In this document: in pieces, positions 50,808 through 58,096 of the stretch | Numbering within the stretch: position 1 is the first letter of the stretch | Layout of the letters: each line of letters opens with the position of its first letter | Assembly: GCF_017309385.1 (NCBI RefSeq) | Contig: NZ_JAFJMJ010000001.1 | Coordinates: 2,294,001 to 2,358,000 of the forward strand | Source of the DNA: Amycolatopsis sp. 195334CR | GTDB taxonomy: Bacteria; Actinomycetota; Actinomycetes; Mycobacteriales; Pseudonocardiaceae | DNA: 64,000 nt | Direction: 5' to 3' | Notes under the pieces: model-generated | The model's database searches: none | What the model saw: only the letters and a program-made list of their open reading frames with translations | Told to the model about the DNA's origin: nothing | Program-made: the position numbers and the translations under genes

Positions 50808-52115
50808 ATGACACGGTGGACGAACTGGGCCGGGACCGCAACGGCCAGCCCGCAACGCGTGCACAAACCGCGCAGCGTCGCGGAAATCGCCGAAGCCGTG
50901 ACCGACGCCGCGGTGGACGGCCGCCGGGTGCGCGCGCTGGGCAGCGGCCACTCGTTCACCCCGATCGCGGTGGCCGACTCCGACGCCATCAACCTCACCC
51001 AGTGGACGGGCCTGGCCTCGGCCGACCTCGACGCCAAGCGGGTCACCGTCCGGTCGGGCACCACGCTGCGCGAGCTGAACACCGAACTCGACCGGCTCGG
51101 CCTGGCGATGACCAATCTGGGTGACATCGACGCGCAGACCATCGCCGGGGCCATCTCCACTGGCACGCACGGCACCGGCGCGAAGTTCGGCGGCATCGCC
51201 ACCCAGATCGCCGCGCTGGAACTGGTGCTGGCCGACGGCACGGTGGTCGGCTGCTCGGCCGAGCGGCGCCCGGAACTGTTCGACGCCGCCCGCGTCGGCC
51301 TCGGCGCGCTCGGCGTGATCAGCACGGTGACCCTGCAGTGCGAACCGGCCTTCGTGCTCGCCGCCGAGGAACGTCCGGAACCGCTGGAGGGCGTGCTCGA
51401 AGCGTTCCACGACCAGGCCGACGCCAACGACCACTTCGAGTTCTACTGGTTCCCGTACGGGCGGAACGCGCTGGTCAAGCGCAACAACCGGCAACCGGCG
51501 GGCACCGAGCCCGAGCCGCTGAGCCGGGCCCGCCAGTTCGTCGACTACCGGATCATGGAGAACACCGCGTTCGGCGCGCTGTGCCGGATCGGCCGGACCG
51601 TGCCGGGCCTGGTCCGGCCGCTGGGCCGACTCGCTTCGTCGGTGCTGTCCGCGCGCGAGTACAGCGACACCTCGCACCGGGTCTTCGTCACCCATCGGGG
51701 CGTCCGGTTCGTCGAATCGGAGTTCGCCATCCCGCGTGAATCCCTGCACGACGTGCTCGGCGAGCTGCGCGCGCTGGTGCCGAAGCTCGAGACGCCGGTG
51801 GCCTTCCCGGTGGAGGTGCGGGTGGCCGCCGCCGACGACATCTGGCTGTCCACCGCGTACGGCCGCGACTCCGCCTACGTCGCCATCCACCAGTTCGTCG
51901 GCATGCCCTACCGCGAGTACTTCGCCGCGTTCGCGAAGATCGCCGGCGCGGTCGGCGGGCGGCCGCACTGGGGCAAGATGCACGACCTCGACGCGACCGT
52001 GCTGCGCGAGCGGTACCCCCGCTTCGACGACTTCCTCAAGGTGCGCAAGGACGTCGATCCCAGCGGGGTGTTCACCAACGGCTACCTGGACCGCGTGCTC
52101 GGCCCGACGACCTAG
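50808..52115 (+). CDS. FAD-linked sugar-1,4-lactone oxidase (D-arabinono-1,4-lactone oxidase family)
   Basis: 435 residues. The PCMH-type FAD-binding domain has VRALGSGHSFTPIAVADSDA and GTHGTGAKFGGIATQI, where the His/Gly-Ser-Gly-His pattern matches VAO-family oxidases, and the C-terminal ALO domain ends in HWGKMHDLDATVLRERYPRF. Such enzymes oxidise sugar lactones to ascorbate-like products using O2 or other acceptors. ATG 50808 is preferred over TTG 50805. It is preceded by the long hairpin and overlaps the convergent gene by four bases. Confidence 0.9.
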   Translation: MTRWTNWAGTATASPQRVHKPRSVAEIAEAVTDAAVDGRRVRALGSGHSFTPIAVADSDAINLTQWTGLASADLDAKRVTVRSGTTLRELNTELDRLGLAMTNLGDIDAQTIAGAISTGTHGTGAKFGGIATQIAALELVLADGTVVGCSAERRPELFDAARVGLGALGVISTVTLQCEPAFVLAAEERPEPLEGVLEAFHDQADANDHFEFYWFPYGRNALVKRNNRQPAGTEPEPLSRARQFVDYRIMENTAFGALCRIGRTVPGLVRPLGRLASSVLSAREYSDTSHRVFVTHRGVRFVESEFAIPRESLHDVLGELRALVPKLETPVAFPVEVRVAAADDIWLSTAYGRDSAYVAIHQFVGMPYREYFAAFAKIAGAVGGRPHWGKMHDLDATVLRERYPRFDDFLKVRKDVDPSGVFTNGYLDRVLGPTT

Positions 52116-52762
52116 ATGCGTTCGAGGGCCTCGTCGATCGGCGTGTGGCCTTCGACCAGTTCGAGGGTGTGGTGCACGGTCCGCGGTTCGTCCAGCAGGG
52201 CGACCAGCACGGCGGCCACGTCGTCGCGGGTGACGGTGCCGTAGTCGACCGATTCGGCGAGGTGGACCTGACCGGTGCCGGGCTCGTCGGTGAGCCTGCC
52301 CGGCCGCAGGATGGTCCAGTCGAGGTCACGCGTCCGCAGATCGTCCTCGGCGGCGGCCTTGGCCTTCAGGTAGTTCGAGAAGACCTCGTCCATGTCCGGG
52401 TCGTCGGCGCGGTCCAGCCCCATCCCGCTGACCTGGAGGTGCCGCCGCACCCCGGCGCGCTGGGCGGCCTCGGCGAACAGCACCGCGGCCCCGCGGTCGA
52501 CGGTGTCCTTGCGGGCCGACCCGCTGCCCGGACCGGCACCGGCGGCGAACACCGCGGCGTCCGCGCCCTGGAGCACCTCGGTGACCGCGTCCAGCTCGGC
52601 GGTCTCCAGGTCGAGCACCACCGGTTCCGCACTGGAGTCGCGGAGGTCGGCCGCCTGCTCCGGCTTGCGGATGATGCCCACCGCCTGGTCACCGCGCGCG
52701 GCGAGCAACCGCTCCAGCCGCAGCGCGATCTGTCCGTGTCCGCCGGCAATCACAACTCGCAT
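52112..52762 (-). CDS. NAD(P)-binding SDR-like oxidoreductase (atypical, NmrA/YwnB type)
   Basis: 216 residues. VVIAGGHGQIALRLERLLAA is the nucleotide-binding motif with GxxGxxG-type spacing. Catalytic Tyr-Lys of classical SDR is not evident; AAGAGPGSGSARKDTVDRGA and LDWTILRPGRLTDEPGTGQV match the atypical SDR group. Function could be NAD(P)-dependent reduction or a regulatory NADP sensor. It is convergent with the oxidase and starts at ATG 52762. Confidence 0.86.
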   Translation of the reverse strand: MRVVIAGGHGQIALRLERLLAARGDQAVGIIRKPEQAADLRDSSAEPVVLDLETAELDAVTEVLQGADAAVFAAGAGPGSGSARKDTVDRGAAVLFAEAAQRAGVRRHLQVSGMGLDRADDPDMDEVFSNYLKAKAAAEDDLRTRDLDWTILRPGRLTDEPGTGQVHLAESVDYGTVTRDDVAAVLVALLDEPRTVHHTLELVEGHTPIDEALERI

Positions 52763-52784
52763 GACCCCGACCCTATGCGGAGAA

Positions 52785-53426
52785 TCAGTCGACGGCAGCG
52801 GGGAGATCGTGGGCCAGCAGCAGCTCGTAGGCCACCTCGTTGACCCAGCGGGAGATCGGGTCGCCGGTGACCAGGAGGCGCTCGCTGTGCCCGAGCAGGT
52901 CGGTCTCCACCGCGGCCTCCTCGTCGGCGGTCAGCACGGCCATGCCGTAGGTGCGGGCCCGCGGCAGGCAGTTGTCCACGTAGTCCTCGGTCAGCGTGGC
53001 GGCCGAGGGCAGCACCATCGCGGTCTCGCCGTAGCGGGCGAACGGCACCAGCGCGGCCAGGCCGGTCCGCCAGTGGCGCTGCACGGAGAGCACGCCGACG
53101 ATCTCCACCGCGGCGGCCGGCGCGCTGGCGACGAACTCGGGCCAGGTCCAGGTGTCCACCACGGCGCGGTCGGTGACCGGCGCCACGCCCATCGCGATGC
53201 GCTCGGCGTGCGCCACCGTGCGCAGCCGCGCCACCAGGTTCACCTTGCGGCCCAGCAGCCGGATCTCCGGCAGCACGACCCCGTGCCAGCCGAGCTTCGC
53301 GGCGGCCTCGGTGGCCAGCTCGTCGGGCGTCGACGGCAGCTGGTGCGGCGGCACGACGCGGCTCGGCAACGACCGGGTGCCGTTCGCACCGCCGGTCACC
53401 GCCACCTCTCCTGGTGTCACCGCCAC
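52785..53426 (-). CDS. Hypothetical soluble protein
   Basis: 213 residues, starting at GTG 53426 after GGAGGAGGCGGACCC. The N-terminal 35 residues are low complexity; the rest is helical with VGVLSVQRHWRTGLAALVPF and VLTADEEAAVETDLLGHSER. I do not recognise a family. It lies on the same strand as and just 22 bases upstream of the SDR-like gene, and follows the kinase operon terminators. Confidence 0.65.
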   Translation of the reverse strand: MAVTPGEVAVTGGANGTRSLPSRVVPPHQLPSTPDELATEAAAKLGWHGVVLPEIRLLGRKVNLVARLRTVAHAERIAMGVAPVTDRAVVDTWTWPEFVASAPAAAVEIVGVLSVQRHWRTGLAALVPFARYGETAMVLPSAATLTEDYVDNCLPRARTYGMAVLTADEEAAVETDLLGHSERLLVTGDPISRWVNEVAYELLLAHDLPAAVD

Positions 53427-53532
53427 GGGTCCGCCTCCTCTTTCCTTCTCGCCCAGTCCCAAGTCATCCGCGCCTCGTGAAAAGAGGCACATGAATTTGG
53501 TACCAGGGCGGTCCGGGGATGGCGCCACGTCA

Positions 53533-53576
53533 ACCGGTCACCTGCGATCGGCGGCAGTCAGCCATCGGTGACCGGT
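53533..53576 (-). terminator. Hairpin terminator downstream of the kinase operon
   Basis: ACCGGTCACC at 53533-53542 is complementary to GGTGACCGGT at 53567-53576, and inner GAT/ATC and GGC/GCC steps extend the stem. Confidence 0.6.
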
Positions 53577-53616
53577 CGACGGGCGGTCATCCGACTTCGG
53601 CCCGGCGGTGCGGCCA

Positions 53617-53634
53617 AGCGGGTGAGACCCCGCT
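53617..53634 (-). terminator. Short hairpin right after the last kinase gene
   Basis: AGCGGG at 53617-53622 pairs with CCCGCT at 53629-53634, 20 bases after the stop of the kinase. With the stem at 53533 it forms a tandem terminator. Confidence 0.5.
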
Positions 53635-53654
53635 GAACGGTGGGTTCGCCGGGC

Positions 53655-55925
53655 TCAGTTCCATTCGGCGGAATTGAGGATCCGGTCCAGTCCCGGCACG
53701 TTCCACTCGTCCGCGATCACCACGTTCGCCGACGGCACGAACCAGATTCGCTGGGTGATCCGGACACCGGTCGCACCACCGGCGGAACCACGCGGAACGC
53801 ATTCCACGGTCCACCGCTCGAACCGGGCTTCCCGGCCGCCGACCTGCGCCGCGGCGCTCTCCTCCAGGGTGGATTCACCGTCCTGCCACAGGTCCTTGCG
53901 GCCGGCCGCATTGCAGGCGCGACCGTTCGCACTGCGGCGATAAGGCTTTCCCGGTTCGTATGCGGGCTGTTCGGAATTCGCTTTTGTGTTGTCGGTCACC
54001 ATGAAGTACGGGCAGTTGAAGTACTTCACCGGATCGGCGCATTCCGCGGCGTCGACGATCACTTGTTCCAAACCCTGGGAGCGCCGGGTCCAGGTGGCCG
54101 GTCCGGCAATCGTGAGCGGGCCCACATCGAGCTTTTCGCCCGGCCGCACGGGCGCGCTCGACGGCGCCGAGGACGGCGGCTTCGCGTCCACCTTGGCCAG
54201 CAGCGCGGGCGCGAACAGCCCGCCGAGCGCGGTGTAGGAGACCTTGCGATCGCTGACCCCGCACGCGGTCGAGCCGCCGAAGGACTGCATCTCCACGGTG
54301 AACTCGACGCCGTCCGGCGTGAGCATCGCCTCGAACGGACGGCCGACGGACTCCGCCTGGCGCAGCGTGTCGACCGGGATGGTCGGGGTGCCACCCCGTT
54401 CCTGGCACGGGTCGCCCTCCGGCCAGATCGTCCCGGCCAGTTCCGCCATGCCCGGCGCGGTCAGCTTCTCCGGCGCGAACAGCTTGTCCAGCGAGATCAG
54501 CTCGCCGGTGCGCAGGTCGAAGGTCATCGCCGAACTCTCGAAGGTCCAGGTGGAGTGCGGTGGATTGGTCACCCGGTGGTCGTAGCGAACGGACAGCAGC
54601 TCGTCGTTCTGCAGGCCGATCACCGGTTCGTTGCCGACCACCGGCGGGCCACCGGTGTTCGGCCCCCAGTCCGGGGCCGACCGGCTGATCTCGGCGACCC
54701 AGGCGTCCACCGGCGCGCGCAGTGCGGCGTTGATCCGCTCGGTCACCGCCGGATCCGCGCCGCCGCTCACGCTGAGGAACTGGGCGTTCACGTCCACAGT
54801 GGACCCCGGCGCCCGCTCGGTGGTGGTGCTGGTGTTGACCTGCAAGGCCACGTTCTGGACCACGGGCGGTGGCGGGTCCTCACCGGAGTTCGTCACCACC
54901 ACGATCACGCCGGTGCCGACCAGTGCCGCGCCGGCCAGGATCGCGCCCGCCTTGACCAGCACCCCGCCCCCGGCACCCGCCGCGACCACCCCACCGGAAC
55001 CGGCGACGGCGGCCGTTCCCGCGCCCGCCGGGGCCAGCACCGAAGCCCCCGCGAGCATGGCCAGCGGCGACAACGCGAGCAGGGCACCCGCGCGCTGGGC
55101 GAGCCTGCCCCAGCCGCGTTCCTCCCAGTCCCCGCCGTACGCGGCGACCGCGGTCGACTCCAGTTCGGTCAGGAAGGCGTCGGCGGAGGCGGGCCGTTCG
55201 GCCGCGTTCTTCGCCATGCCGCGCGAGATCAGGCCGCGCACCGGTTCGGGGGCTTCACCGAACGGGATGGGCGCGTACTCGTGGAGGTTGCGCAGGACCT
55301 CCGTGCTGTCCGCTTCGAACGGCCGGTGCCCGGCCACACACTGGAAGAACACGCACGTCGCCGCGTAGACGTCCGTCGCGGGCGAAGCGGCCGATCCGGC
55401 CCACTGCTCCGGCGCCATGTAGGCGGGCGTGCCCACGGAAAGCCCGGACTGCCCGGCGAGCACGGCGATGCCGAAGTCGACCAGCTTGCTCTGGCGCCGG
55501 GTGTCCACCAGCACGTTGTCCGGTTTGTAGTCCCGGTGCACGATGCCCGCGTGGTGTGCGGCGGACAGACCGAGCAGCGAACCCTTCAGCACCGCCAGCG
55601 CGGCTTCCGGTTCGAGGGCGCCGTCGCTGGTCAGGATCGCGCGCAACGGCACGCCCGGCACGGCCTCCATCACGATCGCCGCGCCCTCGGGCGTCTCGAT
55701 GAACTCGTGCAGCCGCGCCACATGTGGACTGACCACTTGGGACAGAACGCGGGCTTCCTGCCGGAACGCGTCCACCAGCCGTGGATCGGTCAAGTGCCGC
55801 GAGAACAGGTACTTGATCGCCACGGTGTGCCCGGTGCTGTCCTGCCTGGCCAGCACGACGCGGCCGAAACTGCCTTCCCCCAGGCGGTCCACCTCGGTGA
55901 ACCCCGGCAGCGCCCACTCGCTCAC
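53655..55925 (-). CDS. Receptor-type Ser/Thr protein kinase, third of three
   Basis: 756 residues. The kinase domain has GEGSFG (16-21), catalytic Lys38 in VAIK, HRD with Asp132 and Asn137 (VHRDYKPDNVLV), DFG at 150-152 and APE at 171-173. A hydrophobic glycine-rich region (about 280-345) includes one or two membrane helices. The outer part (about 345-600) has the pattern LLSVRYDHRVTNPPHSTWTF and FDLRTGELISLDKLFAP of DUF3298/RsiV-like domains, and a final cysteine-containing domain ends near EWN. GTG 55925 overlaps the upstream stop (GTGA), matching the next joint. It likely phosphorylates cytosolic targets after binding an outer ligand. Confidence 0.9.
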   Translation of the reverse strand: MSEWALPGFTEVDRLGEGSFGRVVLARQDSTGHTVAIKYLFSRHLTDPRLVDAFRQEARVLSQVVSPHVARLHEFIETPEGAAIVMEAVPGVPLRAILTSDGALEPEAALAVLKGSLLGLSAAHHAGIVHRDYKPDNVLVDTRRQSKLVDFGIAVLAGQSGLSVGTPAYMAPEQWAGSAASPATDVYAATCVFFQCVAGHRPFEADSTEVLRNLHEYAPIPFGEAPEPVRGLISRGMAKNAAERPASADAFLTELESTAVAAYGGDWEERGWGRLAQRAGALLALSPLAMLAGASVLAPAGAGTAAVAGSGGVVAAGAGGGVLVKAGAILAGAALVGTGVIVVVTNSGEDPPPPVVQNVALQVNTSTTTERAPGSTVDVNAQFLSVSGGADPAVTERINAALRAPVDAWVAEISRSAPDWGPNTGGPPVVGNEPVIGLQNDELLSVRYDHRVTNPPHSTWTFESSAMTFDLRTGELISLDKLFAPEKLTAPGMAELAGTIWPEGDPCQERGGTPTIPVDTLRQAESVGRPFEAMLTPDGVEFTVEMQSFGGSTACGVSDRKVSYTALGGLFAPALLAKVDAKPPSSAPSSAPVRPGEKLDVGPLTIAGPATWTRRSQGLEQVIVDAAECADPVKYFNCPYFMVTDNTKANSEQPAYEPGKPYRRSANGRACNAAGRKDLWQDGESTLEESAAAQVGGREARFERWTVECVPRGSAGGATGVRITQRIWFVPSANVVIADEWNVPGLDRILNSAEWN
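54792..54804 (-). repeat. Iterated palindrome, copy in kinase gene
   Basis: GTCCACAGTGGAC on the plus strand, GTCCACTGTGGAC in the sense of the gene, encoding Ser-Thr-Val-Asp in the outer domain region. Confidence 0.7.
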
Positions 55926-58096
55926 CGCCACGTCGCACCCTCCAGGATCTTGTCCAGACCGGGCGTGTTCCAGTCGTCCGCGAAGATGATCCCCGTCTTC
56001 GGGAGCGTCCACGACCGTTCGACAAAATCCGCGCCACCGGAACAGGTGATGCGCCACTCCTCGTAGGCCGCCTTCTTCGTGCCGACGGGGCGCAGCTCCT
56101 GCTTGAGCCGCTCGGCGCCGGTGATCAGCTGGTCCGGCGCGGGGGTGCACGGTTCGCCGGGCTGGTGCTCGACCGCCGAGCGGTAGTAGATCCGCACGCC
56201 GGGGCAGCCGTCCTGAACGCAGTCGGCGGCCCGCGCGAGCAGCCTCCCGGTGGCGGATTCGTTGGACAGCCGCCACTCCTGCGGCACGGTCAGCGTGAAC
56301 GGCCCGAGGTCGAGCCGCTGGTCGGCCGATGGGGCCGCCGCGCCGGTACCCAGCAGCTGGGCGGCCTCGGGCGCCATCAGATCGGTCAGGTCGGTGTAGG
56401 GCACGGTGACCGTCTGGTGGTCGCAGGCCATCGGGCCGCCGAAGGCCGAGCCGTAGACGTCGAACTCGACCGCGTCGGCGGCGAAGATCGCCTGCACGGC
56501 CGGATCGCCGTCACCCGCGGTGTAGGGCTCGGTCAGGTGCCTCGGCTCCATCGGCTCGTGCTCGGTGTTCCCGCCGCAGAAGCCGCCGGGCGAACGGGCC
56601 AGCAGCCGCTCCTCCAGCGCGGTCGCCCCGGCCTGGCCCGCCGCCGCGTCGGGGAAGACCTTGGGCGCGTCGATCGCCTCGCCGGTCTTCAGGTCCACGG
56701 TGACCCCGCGAATGCTGAACCCGCCGCGGTTGCCGAACTGGGTGGAGTCGATCCGGCGGGTGTACTTCACCGAGATCACCTTGTCGTCCTGGCGCCGGAT
56801 CTCCGCCTGGGTGCTCAGGTGCGGGGTGTCGGTCGCCGGATCGGGGTTGACCTCCCGGACGTACTCGATCCAGCCGTCGACCGGGGCCATCAGCGCCTGG
56901 TTGACCCGCTCCTGCACGGCCGGGTCGGCGAGGCCGCCGATCGCCACGTACTGCCCGTTGAAGTCGTAGGTGCCGAAGTTCTCCGTGCGGTTGAGCACGT
57001 TCGCGGTCATCGCCACCTGCTCGATCGCGGGTGGCGGGGGCGGCGGCGGGTCGTCGCCGGTGGTCGTGTTGACCACGATGACCGCGCCGGTGCCGACCAG
57101 TGCCGCGCCGACCAGGATCGCGCCCGCCTTGACCAGCACCCCGCCACCGGCACCCGCGGCGACCACGCCGCCGGAGCCCGCGACGGCACCAGCGCCCGCC
57201 GGCGCGAGCATGGTGGCACCGGCCAGCATCGCCAGCGGGGACACCGCGAGCAGCGCGGCCGCGCGCTGGGCCAGCCGCGTCCAGCCGCGGTCCTCCCAGT
57301 CCGGCCCGTACGCCGCGACCGCGGCGGATTCCAGTTCGGCGAGGAAGATCGCCGCGCTGCCGGGTCGGTGGGCCGGGTCCTTGGCCATACCGCGCTCGAC
57401 CAGCTGCCACAGCGACTCCGGCACCTCACCGAACGGGATGGGCGCGTAGATGTGCAGATTGCGCAGGGTGTCGCGGTCATCCGCCCGATAGGGCCGGTTT
57501 CCGGTGACGCACTGGAAGAAAACGCAGGTCGCCGCGTAGACGTCGGTGGCGGGCGTGGCCGCTTTCCCGGCCCACTGCTCCGGCGCCATGTACCCCGGCG
57601 TGCCGACGGACAGCCCGGTTTCCCCGGCCAGCACGGCGATGCCGAAGTCGACCAACTTGCTCTGCCGGTTCGGCTGGACCAGCACGTTGTCCGGTTTGTA
57701 GTCCCGGTGCACCACCCCGGCGGTGTGCGCGGCGGACAGGCCGAGCAGCGAACCCTTCAGCACCACCAGCGCCGCCTCGGGCGCGAGCTGCCCTTCCGCG
57801 GTGAGGATCGCGCTGAGCGAGACGCCCGGCACAGCCTCCATCACGATCGCCGCGCCCTCGGGCGTCTCGATGAACTCGTGCAGGCGCGCCACATGCGGGC
57901 TGACGACCTGCGAGAGCACGCGGGCCTCCTGCCGGAACGCGTCCACCAATCGCGGATCGCCCAGGTGCTCGGCGTACAGGTACTTGATCGCCACCTCGGC
58001 GCCGGTGCCGTCCTGCCTGGCCAGCACCACGCGGCCGAAACCGCCTTCCCCCAGCGCTTTCACTTCGGCGAAGCCGGGGAGCGTCCAGTCGCTCAC
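55922..58096 (-). CDS. Receptor-type Ser/Thr protein kinase, second of three
   Basis: 724 residues. Same kinase numbering as its paralog: GEGGFG, Lys38, HRD Asp132, DFG at 150-152 and a full GTPGYMAPEQWAG activation segment. Kinase and membrane regions closely match the third gene, but the outer part differs: DYVNGQYVAIGG-like region, VEFDVYGSAFGGPMACDH and a C-terminal LGPFTLTVPQEWRLSNESAT module with several Cys residues. The pattern of DUF3298 is visible in VKYTRRIDSTQFGNRGGFSI and VTVDLKTGEAIDAPKVFPD. GTG 58096 overlaps the upstream kinase stop. Ligand unknown. Confidence 0.9.
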   Translation of the reverse strand: MSDWTLPGFAEVKALGEGGFGRVVLARQDGTGAEVAIKYLYAEHLGDPRLVDAFRQEARVLSQVVSPHVARLHEFIETPEGAAIVMEAVPGVSLSAILTAEGQLAPEAALVVLKGSLLGLSAAHTAGVVHRDYKPDNVLVQPNRQSKLVDFGIAVLAGETGLSVGTPGYMAPEQWAGKAATPATDVYAATCVFFQCVTGNRPYRADDRDTLRNLHIYAPIPFGEVPESLWQLVERGMAKDPAHRPGSAAIFLAELESAAVAAYGPDWEDRGWTRLAQRAAALLAVSPLAMLAGATMLAPAGAGAVAGSGGVVAAGAGGGVLVKAGAILVGAALVGTGAVIVVNTTTGDDPPPPPPPAIEQVAMTANVLNRTENFGTYDFNGQYVAIGGLADPAVQERVNQALMAPVDGWIEYVREVNPDPATDTPHLSTQAEIRRQDDKVISVKYTRRIDSTQFGNRGGFSIRGVTVDLKTGEAIDAPKVFPDAAAGQAGATALEERLLARSPGGFCGGNTEHEPMEPRHLTEPYTAGDGDPAVQAIFAADAVEFDVYGSAFGGPMACDHQTVTVPYTDLTDLMAPEAAQLLGTGAAAPSADQRLDLGPFTLTVPQEWRLSNESATGRLLARAADCVQDGCPGVRIYYRSAVEHQPGEPCTPAPDQLITGAERLKQELRPVGTKKAAYEEWRITCSGGADFVERSWTLPKTGIIFADDWNTPGLDKILEGATWR

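Noticed and set aside
50596..50808. Similar short frames on both strands (MVxIGS start) in the oxidase upstream gap
   Set aside because: They arise because the sequence is an inverted repeat; the similarity is explained by the hairpin and neither has a ribosome site.
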